NCBI GenBank assembly: GCA_900314645.1
Contig: OMWB01000021.1
Coordinates: 1 to 46,318, forward strand
Direction: 5' to 3'
Source: an uncultured Actinomycetes bacterium
GTDB lineage: Bacteria > Actinomycetota > Coriobacteriia > Coriobacteriales > Atopobiaceae
Length of the DNA: 46,318 nucleotides
Within the stretch, counting starts at the first letter, position 1, and the number at the start of each line of letters is the position of its first letter. Below are positions 15,150-23,470 of the stretch, piece by piece. A program made the position numbers and the translations under genes. The notes beneath the pieces are model-generated. The model was not told the origin of the DNA, ran no database searches, and saw only the letters and a list, made by a program, of their open reading frames with translations.

Positions 15150-16754
15150 ATGGCTGACAAGCCCAGCTTCTACATCACCACCCCCATCTATTACGTGAAC
15201 GCCGCGCCCCATCTGGGAACCGCGTACTGCACCATCCTGTGCGACGTCATGGCTCGCTATAAGCGCGCCATGGGCTTCGACGTAAAGTTCCTCACCGGCC
15301 TTGACGAGCACGGCGAGAAGGTTCAGCGCGCCGCCGAGGAGCACAACATGACTCCTCAGGAGTGGTGCGACTCTCTGGCTCCTGCCTTCCACGAGATTTG
15401 GCACACGCTGGAGATCTCCAACGACGACTTCATTCGCACCACGGAGGAGCGCCAGATCAAGGCCGTCCAGCACCTGTGGGATCGCATGAAGGAGGCTGGC
15501 TACATCTATAAGGGCAGCTACGACGGCTGGTACTGCGTCCCCGAGGAGACCTATTTCACCGAGACCCAGGTGCAGAAGGCCGACGAGGAGCGCCACACCG
15601 AGGGCCAGCACCTCTGCCCGGACTGCGGCCGTCCTCTGGAACGCGTCCAGGAGGAGTCCTGGTTCTTCAAGCTGTCCGCCTTCCAGGACAAGCTGCTTGC
15701 TCTCTATGCGGAGCATCCTGACTTCGTCATGCCTGACTTCCGCATGAACGAGGTCCGCACCTTCGTCGAGGGTGGCCTCAAGGATATCTCGGTTTCCCGC
15801 ACGAGCTTTGACTGGGGCATCCCGGTGCCGTTCGACGAGAAGCACGTCACCTACGTGTGGTTTGACGCCCTGCTCAACTATGCCACGGCAGTGGGCTTCG
15901 GCAACCCTGACATGGCGGACGAGTACGCCCGTCGTTGGCCCGCGCAGTTCCATGTGGTGGGCAAGGACATCATCCGCTTCCACTGCGTCATTTGGCCCGC
16001 CATGCTCATGGCCGTCAACGAGGCCATCCCCGAGCACGTCTTTGCGCATGGCTTCCTGATGGTGCGCGATGACGACACTGGCCAGACCCGCAAGATGTCC
16101 AAGTCGCTCGGCAACGCCATCGCACCGCAGGACGTCATTGACCTGCTGGGCGTTGAAGGCTACCGCTACTACTTCATGACCGACTGCGTGCCGGGTGAGG
16201 ATGGCGGCATCAGCTTTGGCCGTATGGAGCAGGTCTACAACGCTGACCTGGCCAACAGCTGGGGCAACCTGGTAAGCCGTACCCTCAACATGAGCGCCAA
16301 GTACTTTGATGGTAAGACGCCCGAGCTGGCTGAGGGCTGGGCAGATGTGGACAACCCGCTGCGCAGCGTTGCCGAGGGCATCGCCGACCGCTACTGCGCC
16401 GCCATGGACCGCATTGGCTACGGCGTGGCCAAGGACGAGGTCATGGAGCTCGTCCATGCCGCCAACCACTACATCGAGGACAGCGCGCCGTGGGCCATCG
16501 CCAAGGATCCCGCTCGCGCTGACGAGCTTGCCCAGGTCATGGCCAACCTGCTCGAGGCTATCCGCATCAGCGCGCACCTGCTCGAGCCGTTCATGCCCAC
16601 GACGTCCGCCGAGGTGCTGCGCCGCATGTCGCTTGAGGACGAGGCTGACACGGACGACCTGCGCGCGGCCTGCGCGTGGGGTGGCCTGAAGGGCGGCGTG
16701 CCCGTCACCAAGGGCGACGCGCTCTTCCCGCGCCTGCAGCCTGCCAAGAAGTAG
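15150..16754 (+). CDS. metG: Methionyl-tRNA synthetase
   Basis: 534 aa; ATG 15150 behind CAGGAGGAG. Class I signature: HLGT (the HIGH motif) at 21-24 in ITTPIYYVNAAPHLGT, and KMSKS at about 315-319. The connective peptide keeps the pair CPDCGRP of one zinc knuckle (about 156). The anticodon-binding helical domain follows, and there is no C-terminal EMAP/tRNA-binding extension, which makes it the compact dimer-less form. It charges tRNA-Met and is essential. A long hairpin at 16769-16814 follows. Confidence 0.96.
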   Translation: MADKPSFYITTPIYYVNAAPHLGTAYCTILCDVMARYKRAMGFDVKFLTGLDEHGEKVQRAAEEHNMTPQEWCDSLAPAFHEIWHTLEISNDDFIRTTEERQIKAVQHLWDRMKEAGYIYKGSYDGWYCVPEETYFTETQVQKADEERHTEGQHLCPDCGRPLERVQEESWFFKLSAFQDKLLALYAEHPDFVMPDFRMNEVRTFVEGGLKDISVSRTSFDWGIPVPFDEKHVTYVWFDALLNYATAVGFGNPDMADEYARRWPAQFHVVGKDIIRFHCVIWPAMLMAVNEAIPEHVFAHGFLMVRDDDTGQTRKMSKSLGNAIAPQDVIDLLGVEGYRYYFMTDCVPGEDGGISFGRMEQVYNADLANSWGNLVSRTLNMSAKYFDGKTPELAEGWADVDNPLRSVAEGIADRYCAAMDRIGYGVAKDEVMELVHAANHYIEDSAPWAIAKDPARADELAQVMANLLEAIRISAHLLEPFMPTTSAEVLRRMSLEDEADTDDLRAACAWGGLKGGVPVTKGDALFPRLQPAKK

Positions 16755-16768
16755 TAACCCATACAAAC

Positions 16769-16814
16769 GGGACAGGCACCGTAGTTCGGATTTCCGGACT
16801 ACGGTGCCTGTCCC
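16769..16814. terminator. 22-bp stem hairpin after metG
   Basis: GGGACAGGCACCGTAGT... pairs over 22 bp with its mirror (16793-16814), with a single G-T pair and a 2-base loop. The GGGACAGGCACC end resembles hairpin ends seen in many anaerobe genomes. It probably acts as metG terminator, but the stem is much longer than needed. Confidence 0.7.
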
Positions 16815-16840
16815 CATCGTACGGGTGTGAGGGGGCAACT

Positions 16841-17677
16841 GTGTACTCGTATCTTGCGAATGCGCGTGAGACCCGCGCGACATTGGAGCGCTTTGGCCTG
16901 GCCACTAAGCATCGGCTGGGCCAGAACTTCCTCGTGAATGACGACGTCATCGGCAAGATCATCCGCCTCGCGGATCTCTCCCCTGAAGACGTGGTTCTTG
17001 AGGTTGGTCCAGGCATTGGTACCCTCTCGGTGGCGCTGCTCGACGCGGCGGGCAAGGTGCTCGCTGTGGAGGCGGACCGAGAACTCGAACCCGTGCTGGG
17101 GGAGACCTGCGTTCCCAGCGGCCGCTTTGAGATCGTGATGGGCGACGCGCTCAAGGTCATCCCCAACGGGCTTACCTGCGAGCCCACCGCATTTGTCTCA
17201 AACCTGCCCTACCAGGTGGCTGCCACCCTCATACTGGGCGTGTTTCAGCAGGTACCGAGCGTGCGTCGCGCAGTGGTCATGGTGCAGGCAGAGGTGGCAG
17301 ACCGCATCGCGGCCCAGCCAGGCAGCAAGACCTACGGCGCGTATACCGCCAAGTTGGGCCTGTACGGCAAGGTGACAGGCCGCTTCGAAGTGGGCCCGGG
17401 CAACTTTATGCCGCCTCCACATGTCGATTCCGCGGTGGTTCGCATCGACCGCGATCCCGTGGAAGGTGCGCCAGACACCACAGCACAGGTCATCGACGCG
17501 GCCTTCGCGCAGCGCCGAAAGACCATTCGCAACTCCATGGCGGCGTCAGGCTTTGCCAAGGACGCGCTCGATGCGGCCTTTGGCCTCGCGGGCATTCAAC
17601 CAACCTGTCGCGCCGAGACCCTGTCTGTGGGGGACTTCGTCGCTCTGGCGCGCGCCCTCGAGGAGGTGTCATCGTGA
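16841..17677 (+). CDS. rsmA: 16S rRNA dimethyladenosine transferase RsmA (KsgA)
   Basis: 278 aa from GTG 16841 (VYSYLANARETRATLERFG), chosen because GTGAGGGGG precedes it and the protein then has family length. Motifs: KHRLGQNFLVNDDVI, VVLEVGPGIGTLS (SAM loop), AVEADRELEP, NLPYQVAA (the NLPY catalytic loop, with Gln-Val where many have Asn-Ile), PPPHVDSAVV, and AFAQRRKTIRN near the end. It adds four methyl groups to two adjacent adenosines at the 3' end of 16S rRNA during ribosome maturation. The stop overlaps the start of the TatD gene. Confidence 0.95.
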   Translation: MYSYLANARETRATLERFGLATKHRLGQNFLVNDDVIGKIIRLADLSPEDVVLEVGPGIGTLSVALLDAAGKVLAVEADRELEPVLGETCVPSGRFEIVMGDALKVIPNGLTCEPTAFVSNLPYQVAATLILGVFQQVPSVRRAVVMVQAEVADRIAAQPGSKTYGAYTAKLGLYGKVTGRFEVGPGNFMPPPHVDSAVVRIDRDPVEGAPDTTAQVIDAAFAQRRKTIRNSMAASGFAKDALDAAFGLAGIQPTCRAETLSVGDFVALARALEEVSS

Positions 17678-18723
17678 CGTGGAATGTCAATGAGGCGCTG
17701 GTAGAGCTCCTCGGCGATGACGGGTACCTCTTCCATGACAAGAAGGGTCGCCCCATTGAGCTTCCGCAGGCCTTGGCTCCGTTGGCGGATAGTCACGGCC
17801 ACCTGACGCACTTTCGCAAGAATGACCCGGCCGTGGCGCTGGCGCGTGCCGCGCTGGTGGGCGTGCGGCTTCTAGTCGTGCCGCTTGATCCGGTCGGTGA
17901 TGCGCACGACGCGCCTGCGACGCTCGCCTGGCTTGACCGTGTGATCGTGCAAGCTGCGGAGCTGCTTGACGCTGCGGCAGCGCGCGGTGTCGTTCCACCC
18001 GTGGTGAGCGGCTATGAGGATGCCCCGGAGCTGCTCGACAACGTGCGCATCGTTGCCGGCGCGCATCCCTACGGGGCCGAGGCCTTCCTGGGCAGGGGTG
18101 TGTCCGAGCGCTCTGACGCGGCCTTTGGCGAGGCGTCCCACGAGGCGCTCCAAACGCTTCTGCAAAGCCCGCGGTGTGTGGGCGTCGGCGAGTTTGGCCT
18201 GGACTTTGGCCCGTACAGCAAGCTGGGCCCCGAGGTGCAGGCGGACGCCTTCGTCGAGCAGCTGCGCCTGGCTCACGAACTAGGCCTTCCCGTCGAGTTG
18301 CACCTGCGCGACGAGGAGGACGGCGTTCACACCACCGGCCATGATCTGGCGCTGGAGGTGCTGACGCGCGAAGGTGTGCCTGCCGAGGGGTGCGACCTGC
18401 ACTGCTACACCTCAGGTCCCGAGGTGCTCGAGCCGTTCACGAAGCTCGGTTGCCACGCGGCCTTCGGCGGGGCCGTCACGTTTGCGCGTTCGGAGGACAT
18501 CCGAGCTGCCGCCGTCGTCTGCCCGGCCCACCTGCTCCTCTCTGAGACCGACAGCCCCTACATGGCTCCCGTGCCCCTGCGCGGTCAGGAGTGCCAGCCG
18601 GCAATGGTTGCCTATTCCGCAGCCTGCGTGGCGGCAACCCGCGACGAGGCCGGCATCTCCACGCCTGATGAGACCTACCGAGCGTTGTGGGAGAACGCTT
18701 GCACGCTGCTAAGGCGGCGGTAG
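17674..18723 (+). CDS. TatD family metal-dependent deoxyribonuclease
   Basis: 349 aa. The GTG start (17674) overlaps the rsmA stop in GTGA, with GAGGAGG upstream. It has the TatD metal-ligand series: DSHGHL, a GAHPYG loop, GVGEFGLDFGPY, VELHLRD, DLHCYTSG, and ETDSPYMAPVPLRG. The protein is longer than the usual 260 aa because of an N-terminal extension (residues 1-35) and an insertion after the first motif. Family members act as 3'-5' DNA exonucleases or D-aminoacyl-tRNA-related hydrolases. It is translationally coupled to rsmA, as in many bacteria. Confidence 0.9.
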   Translation: MTWNVNEALVELLGDDGYLFHDKKGRPIELPQALAPLADSHGHLTHFRKNDPAVALARAALVGVRLLVVPLDPVGDAHDAPATLAWLDRVIVQAAELLDAAAARGVVPPVVSGYEDAPELLDNVRIVAGAHPYGAEAFLGRGVSERSDAAFGEASHEALQTLLQSPRCVGVGEFGLDFGPYSKLGPEVQADAFVEQLRLAHELGLPVELHLRDEEDGVHTTGHDLALEVLTREGVPAEGCDLHCYTSGPEVLEPFTKLGCHAAFGGAVTFARSEDIRAAAVVCPAHLLLSETDSPYMAPVPLRGQECQPAMVAYSAACVAATRDEAGISTPDETYRALWENACTLLRRR

Positions 18724-18726
18724 CTC

Positions 18727-19512
18727 GTGGCCGACGGCGGCGCGCCCGCTCGTGCCCGCGAGGCGCTCGAAGAGCTTCTGTGGCCCACCCGCTGTGTAGG
18801 ATGCAACCTTCCTGGCGAACTCCTCTGCGAGAGGTGCCGCGCGTCGCTTCCGTGGATTGAGCAGCGCTCCGCGTGTCCGGTCTGCGGGGCTCCCCATGGC
18901 TGGCTGACCTGCACGGAGTGCGATCGGTCCCGCGACCATGACGGCGAGGCGCCCACCCTTGATGAGGAGACTCCGCTCACGTCGTGGCCAGTCCGCTCCA
19001 CCATCTGCGCTTTGCCCTTCAGCGGGGTGGGCGCCGCGCTGGTCTCGACGTTGAAGGACGGGCACGAGCTGCGTCTGGCCCCCATTGTGGCTGCCATCAT
19101 GGCGACCTCTCTGGACGAGGCGCGCAGCTGGGATGCTCCCGACGGACGCCCGCGCTTTGACGAGCTGCGCACAGACGCCATCTGCTTTGTCCCGGCAACG
19201 GCTGAGGCCTACGCGCGGCGCGGCTTTGACCACATGGAGCTGGTATCGCAGGCGCTCGGCGCGTTTCTCCAGCTACCGGTGCTCGACGTGCTCGCTCGCC
19301 ACAAGGCAAAGGACCAGCGTGCGCTGGGCAGGCAGGAGCGGGCAAGCAACCTCGAAGGAACCATCGAGGTGTTGGCCGACGTGCACGGCCTTAACGTGCT
19401 TTTGGCCGATGACGTCATCACGACGGGATCCTCCATACGCGCCTGCGCGGAGGCGCTCCTTGCGCATGGCGCCGCGTCAGTTACCGCCTGCTCCCTCGCG
19501 CGCGTCTGCTAG
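18727..19512 (+). CDS. ComF family protein (phosphoribosyltransferase fold)
   Basis: 261 aa, GTG start at 18727, three bases after the TatD stop. An N-terminal zinc module (CVGCNLPGELLCERC, then CPVCGAP, and a further CTEC) is followed by a phosphoribosyltransferase domain ending in NVLLADDVITTGSSIRACA (about residues 222-240), the PRPP-binding loop. A 40-residue acidic segment separates the two. ComF proteins are needed for DNA uptake in naturally competent bacteria but are also present in many non-competent ones. No other competence gene is seen here. Confidence 0.88.
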   Translation: MADGGAPARAREALEELLWPTRCVGCNLPGELLCERCRASLPWIEQRSACPVCGAPHGWLTCTECDRSRDHDGEAPTLDEETPLTSWPVRSTICALPFSGVGAALVSTLKDGHELRLAPIVAAIMATSLDEARSWDAPDGRPRFDELRTDAICFVPATAEAYARRGFDHMELVSQALGAFLQLPVLDVLARHKAKDQRALGRQERASNLEGTIEVLADVHGLNVLLADDVITTGSSIRACAEALLAHGAASVTACSLARVC

Positions 19513-19525
19513 TCCCGCTGGACAA

Positions 19526-19759
19526 TGGAACGCCATTCCGTTTGGTACCGCGGCCGGGGCGGGGACTGGAACGCCATTGCGTTTGGTACCACGGCTGGGA
19601 ACCTCGCTGAAACCCTATTCGGTTTGGTACCACGGGTTGAGGGCCGAAACGGTGGTACGAAGCGGAATGAGGTTCCAGCGAGCCCCCGCGGAGTGGTACC
19701 AAGTGGAATGAGGTTCCAGCGAGCCCCCGCGGAGTGGTACCAAACGCAATGGCGTTCCA
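19526..19759. repeat. 234-bp mirrored tandem array (3 x 41 bp facing 3 x 41 bp)
   Basis: GGTACC (or GGTACG) occurs at 19544, 19585, 19626, 19654, 19695 and 19736. The spacing is exactly 41 bp within each half, and the six sites are symmetric about 19642.5. The units on the left read TGGAACGCCATT...TTTGGTACC; those on the right are the reverse complement (GGTACCAA...GCGTTCCA), with the outer pair closest to each other. The whole array is thus one large inverted repeat. It follows the ComF gene. There are no spacers of unique sequence, so it is not CRISPR. Confidence 0.85.
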
Positions 19760-20213
19760 CCCCCGCCGTGCTCACCGCAAAGCCATCCCAGATCATCAGG
19801 CCCCTCTGTCCAAGCGCGACGTGAAGGTCTTTTGGTTTGATGCGATTTGTGCAGCTTGCTGGCCATATCGTCACTGGACGCACTCCATGCAAAGCTATAC
19901 TGGTTTAGTCTCTACCCAGGTCTGTGGTTGCGGGCGCCCAGCGTCCAAGTCCAAGGCAGACGAGGCCAAAGGGATCCACGTAAGCTATGGGGCGTACGCG
20001 CTCCGGCGATCATGGCTCGTCCTAGAAGTAAGTCGTACCGTCCGTAAGATGAGAGGCATGGGGCCTCGCGGACGAGAGGGCCAGTAGTGAAGGCGTCGCG
20101 GCGCCCGAGCAAACGTCCCAGTGCGCGAGTGTGGGGTCAAAGACCAGGTCAGCTGGGGCAGAGACGCGCAAGAGAGAGACGGCTCCAATGGGCCGGCGCA
20201 CGGAGGGATTGAC
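19760..20213 (+). other. Gene-free stretch, probable long leader of the lipoprotein gene
   Basis: 454 bases with no convincing gene. TATACT at 19896-19901 is the only good -10 candidate, giving a leader of about 305 nt before the ATG at 20214. Two stems can be drawn: GTCTG/CAGAC (from about 19919) and CGTCCG/CGGACG enclosing GAGGC/GCCTC (20039-20074). I looked for signature segments of tmRNA, SRP RNA, RNase P RNA and the common riboswitches and found none. Confidence 0.35.
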
Positions 20214-21539
20214 ATGGCCAAGGGTTCGTGGCAAGAGACAACGCATAGAAGGAGCCTTGCAGTGGCGATCGCGCTGTCATGCGCGCTCGTGCTCTCTGGG
20301 TGCTCGGGCCTTGCCTCCAAGGCTGCCCTCGCCGCGCCGCATGCGCCTCAGTCGCTCTTTGCGTTGCCTGAGCTGCCGGACCTCCCGTTCGACCTCCCTG
20401 AGCTTCCGGCATTCCCCGATCTGCCGTTCGACCTCCCCGACCTCTCCTCCCTGCCCAATCCGTTTGCCGCATTCGGCGTCAACGCGTCGGTGGATGAGGC
20501 GCGTGCCGCCAAGGCACACGAGCAGGCTTCCACGCTCACGGCCGAGGACCTTGTCCAGGCTGGCCTTTTGACGGTGGGCCTTCAAACCAAGCAGGTCTCC
20601 GCACCGTTCATCGTGACGGGCTCTGGCGCAGGCCTCTATGGCATCGACATCGACTTTGCCTCTGCCGTGGCCGACAAGCTGGGCCTGGCGGTCCGTTTCG
20701 TTGAGGTTGACGAGGTTGACAATCCGCTGGCAACTGGTGTCTGCGACGTGGTGTTTGATGCCGCCCCTTCGCGCGTGAAGACCGCGACGATCGTGGGTGG
20801 CTACTACGAGACGGGTATCGCGTTCTTCTCCAAGGAGGCCGCGCACGTTGCCACGATCGATGAGCTGCAGGGTAAGACGGTGGCTCTTCAGGATGGCTCC
20901 GTCTCTCAGGGCGCACTTAACCGTACGACCCTCGAGATGGAACAGCGCCCCTATGCCAACCTCAATGAGTCCTTCGAAGCTCTCGTGGCTGGCGAGGTGG
21001 ACTACGTGCTCTGCGATGCGTACCCCGGTGCGTATCTTGCGGCTGCCTATGATGGGGCCAGTTTTGCTGGACTGCTTACTGCGCCGACTACCGTGGGCAT
21101 CGCGGCACCAACCGATAAGTCCCAGCTACAGCTTGCTCTCAAGGAGGCTATCGCCGCGGTATCCGATGGCGGTTCGATGGACATCATCCGCTCTGTCTGG
21201 ATTGCTGGCATGCCCGCGCTCACCGAGGCAGACGTCATCGCCGATGTGCCTATCCGCAAGGATGCACCGCCGCTGGACGAGTGGGGAGAGGTGCAGGACG
21301 GCACGAATGCTGGCTCAAACGCCGTGGTCATCACCCAGAGCATGGTGGACGAGTACAATGCCCGCGTCGCCGCTGAAGAAGCTGCGGCGGCTGCGGAGGA
21401 GGCAGCGGCTAACGCGTCGTACTCTGACGATTACGCCTATACCGACGAGTCCTACGAGACCTACGATGACGGCTCCAATGAGGTGTCGACGGACGAAGGC
21501 ACCGAAGACTACACCGAGTACTACACCGACGGCGAATAG
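20214..21539 (+). CDS. Family 3 solute-binding lipoprotein, orphan
   Basis: 441 aa; ATG 20214 after CGGAGGG. The signal peptide ends LVLSGC with Cys30 lipidated. Residues 50-82 are a Leu/Pro-rich segment built from LPELPDLP/FDLPELP-like repeats. The SBP_bac_3 domain (about 111-355) shows LTVGLQTK, GLYGIDIDFASAVADKLGL, GVCDVVFDAA, GKTVALQDGSVSQ and VDYVLCDAY. The C terminus (from about 390) is Ala/Glu-rich, then Asp/Tyr/Glu-rich. Such proteins bind amino acids or related small polar ligands for an ABC importer. No permease or ATPase is adjacent, so it either serves a distant transporter or acts as a sensor/scaffold. Confidence 0.82.
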   Translation: MAKGSWQETTHRRSLAVAIALSCALVLSGCSGLASKAALAAPHAPQSLFALPELPDLPFDLPELPAFPDLPFDLPDLSSLPNPFAAFGVNASVDEARAAKAHEQASTLTAEDLVQAGLLTVGLQTKQVSAPFIVTGSGAGLYGIDIDFASAVADKLGLAVRFVEVDEVDNPLATGVCDVVFDAAPSRVKTATIVGGYYETGIAFFSKEAAHVATIDELQGKTVALQDGSVSQGALNRTTLEMEQRPYANLNESFEALVAGEVDYVLCDAYPGAYLAAAYDGASFAGLLTAPTTVGIAAPTDKSQLQLALKEAIAAVSDGGSMDIIRSVWIAGMPALTEADVIADVPIRKDAPPLDEWGEVQDGTNAGSNAVVITQSMVDEYNARVAAEEAAAAAEEAAANASYSDDYAYTDESYETYDDGSNEVSTDEGTEDYTEYYTDGE

Positions 21540-21689
21540 CGCGACGCGCAGGACCGCCTGCCTATAAACTCCTTCCGCCGAACGCCTGTCGGATAGTCGC
21601 ATTTTTGAACCGCTCGAGAGGGTATAAAGAAGACAACGCAGGCACACAGGTGGCCTGCATTTGTATCCACCACGAGTGAGGAGGCAAGG

Positions 21690-22274
21690 ATGGCCGACAT
21701 CAAGATTTCGGGACGCAAGTTAAGCGTGACCGACGCCATGCGTGCGCGTGTGGAGGAGAAGATCGGCGGTGCCCTCAAAGTATTTGACATTCAGCCCATG
21801 TCGGCTGACGTGGTGCTGCGCGTCGACAAGAATCCCTCCAACCCAGACCGTAGGACCTGCGAGGTCACGGTATACGTGCGCGATCGCGTCGTTCGCGTGA
21901 CGTCCTCCGCAGAGGACCTGGACGCCGCCATTGACGAGGCTGGCGACAAGGTCTCACGCCAGATTCGTAAGTACAAGACCAAGGTGCTCGACCGCCGCAC
22001 CCGTGCTCCGCGTCCGGTCACCGAGATGTCCGTCTCCGATCTGGCAGACCTCATTGAGGAAGTTCCTGAGGACGAGCAGCTTGTCCGCGAGAAGTACATC
22101 GACCTTACCCCGATGACTGAGGAAGAGGCCCTCATCCAGACCGATCTCATCGGTCACGGCTTCTATGTGTTCGAGAACGCCACCACTGGTCTCATCAACG
22201 TCATCTATCGTCGCCGCAACGGCGGCTATGGCATCATCAAGCCCAAGATCGAGAGTGAGGACGGCATTGCCTAA
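21690..22274 (+). CDS. hpf: Ribosome hibernation-promoting factor, long form
   Basis: 194 aa, ATG 21690 after GAGGAGG. The N-terminal ribosome-binding domain (DIKISGRKLSVTDAMRARVEEKIG ... DLDAAIDEAGDKVSRQIRKYK, residues 1-105) is followed by a linker and the C-terminal dimerisation domain (about 135-194; REKYIDLTPMTEEEALIQ, GHGFYVFENATTGLINVIYRRRNGGYGII). Long HPF alone joins 70S ribosomes into inactive 100S dimers in stationary phase or stress. A dyad GCAGGC...GCCTGC and TATAAA lie in its 150-bp upstream gap, so it may have its own promoter. Confidence 0.95.
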   Translation: MADIKISGRKLSVTDAMRARVEEKIGGALKVFDIQPMSADVVLRVDKNPSNPDRRTCEVTVYVRDRVVRVTSSAEDLDAAIDEAGDKVSRQIRKYKTKVLDRRTRAPRPVTEMSVSDLADLIEEVPEDEQLVREKYIDLTPMTEEEALIQTDLIGHGFYVFENATTGLINVIYRRRNGGYGIIKPKIESEDGIA

Positions 22275-22302
22275 CGATCATATCGGCAAAGGTGATGAGT
22301 AC

Positions 22303-23334
22303 GTGTCCGTCGAAGCTTCGGCTTCGGCGGACACGCCGCTTACGTCACCCAACACCGACGAGGAGATTGAGCGCGCGGCGGGACAGTTCCACCAGCGGCG
22401 CTCGTGTCGAGTCATCGTTGACTCAAGTTCTGACTTCGCCCCGGCGGTGCTCAAGCGCCTGGGCCTCGAGTACATCCCCATCTCGTACGTGACGCCCGAG
22501 GGCGAGCGTCTCGACGACCTCTGGGAGTCGCAGACGCCGCACGAGTTCTACGAGGCGTTTCGACAGAATCCAAACTTGCGCTACACCACCACGGCCATCA
22601 CGCCGGGGCGCTACCTTGAGGTCTTCGAGCGTGCGGCACAGGAGGGCACGCCTGTACTCTATCTGGCGCTCTCCGCGGGCCTCTCTTCAACCATCTTCAA
22701 TGCCGAGCAGGCTGCCGAGATGGTGCGGGAGAAGTATCCCGACTTCGAGCTGTACGTGCTTGACCCGTGCTGCGACTCGGCGTCGGTGGAGCTGCTGGCC
22801 CTTGAGTGCATGCGCCAGGCAGGGCTAGGCCTCTCCGCGAAGGAAGTCTACGAATGGGCATGCCACGCGCGCTACTTTGTGCATGGCTACTTCATCCTGG
22901 ACGGCTTTGACGCATTGGCCGCTGGCGGACGCATTCCTCCCGCGGCCGCGCAGGTGGGTACCAAGCTGGACATCAAGCCGGAGCTCACCTACGAGACCAA
23001 CGGTTCCCTCTCGCTGTGTGGTTTGCACCGTGGGCGTCGCAAGGCCCTGCGTGCAATCCTGCAGAGCTTCCGTGAGAACTACTGCAACGACACCTCGCTG
23101 CCGCTGGCCATCGTTTCGTCTGACGCTGAGAAGGACGCCGATTGGCTTGAGGCGCAGGTGCGTAAGGAGAAGGGTCTCGCGGGCGTGACCATCATCAGGA
23201 GCTCCATCTCTCCCATCTTGGGAACGCATGTGGGCCCGGGTATGGTGGGCTTCACGTTCTGGGGCGGCGACCGGCGAGAGAAGATGTCGCTTACAGACCG
23301 TATCGCGCGCAAAGTGCGTTCCATCGAACGTTAG
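22303..23334 (+). CDS. DegV family fatty-acid-binding protein
   Basis: 343 aa from GTG 22303, chosen because a near-ideal AAAGGTGAT site precedes it and any longer frame would run into hpf. The DegV core starts at about residue 37 (CRVIVDSSSDFAP), after a Ser/Thr/Glu-rich stretch. Further landmarks are YIPISY, TTAITPGRYLEVFE, LALSAGLSSTIFNAE, FILDGFDALAAGGRIP and ISPILGTHVGPGMVGFTFWG. DegV proteins bind one fatty acid; in Firmicutes the related FakB delivers it to the kinase FakA. No FakA gene is visible here. It is downstream of hpf by 28 bases and probably in its transcript. Confidence 0.88.
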   Translation: MSVEASASADTPLTSPNTDEEIERAAGQFHQRRSCRVIVDSSSDFAPAVLKRLGLEYIPISYVTPEGERLDDLWESQTPHEFYEAFRQNPNLRYTTTAITPGRYLEVFERAAQEGTPVLYLALSAGLSSTIFNAEQAAEMVREKYPDFELYVLDPCCDSASVELLALECMRQAGLGLSAKEVYEWACHARYFVHGYFILDGFDALAAGGRIPPAAAQVGTKLDIKPELTYETNGSLSLCGLHRGRRKALRAILQSFRENYCNDTSLPLAIVSSDAEKDADWLEAQVRKEKGLAGVTIIRSSISPILGTHVGPGMVGFTFWGGDRREKMSLTDRIARKVRSIER

Positions 23335-23351
23335 AAAACAGGCACGATCGT

Positions 23352-23423
23352 AAGGGAGCCCCTTCGTGGCATGATGAGCCCGTTGAATCTACGGGCATAA
23401 TGCCATGAGGGGGCTACTCCCTT
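23352..23423. terminator. Long compound hairpin after the DegV gene
   Basis: AAGGGA, GCCCC and TGGCAT on the left pair in order with ATGCCA, GGGGC and TCCCTT on the right. An inner GCCCGT/ACGGGC hairpin (23378-23396) is nested in it. Imperfect but extended; it separates the hpf-degV unit from the next gene. Confidence 0.55.
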
Positions 23424-23470
23424 GTGGCCGTTGTGGTTGAATGGGGTAAACAACTGAGAGGAGGGCCAAG

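Noticed and set aside
14424..16883. 819-codon minus-strand frame across rsmI and metG
   Set aside because: Antisense shadow of two well-supported genes; composition typical of frame mirroring.
19525..20087. Short open frames in and after the 41-bp array
   Set aside because: They are read-throughs of the repeat units in both directions, with no start signal or family likeness.
19760..20213. tmRNA, SRP RNA, RNase P RNA or a common riboswitch
   Set aside because: Searched by eye for their invariant segments and found none. A covariance search would be decisive.
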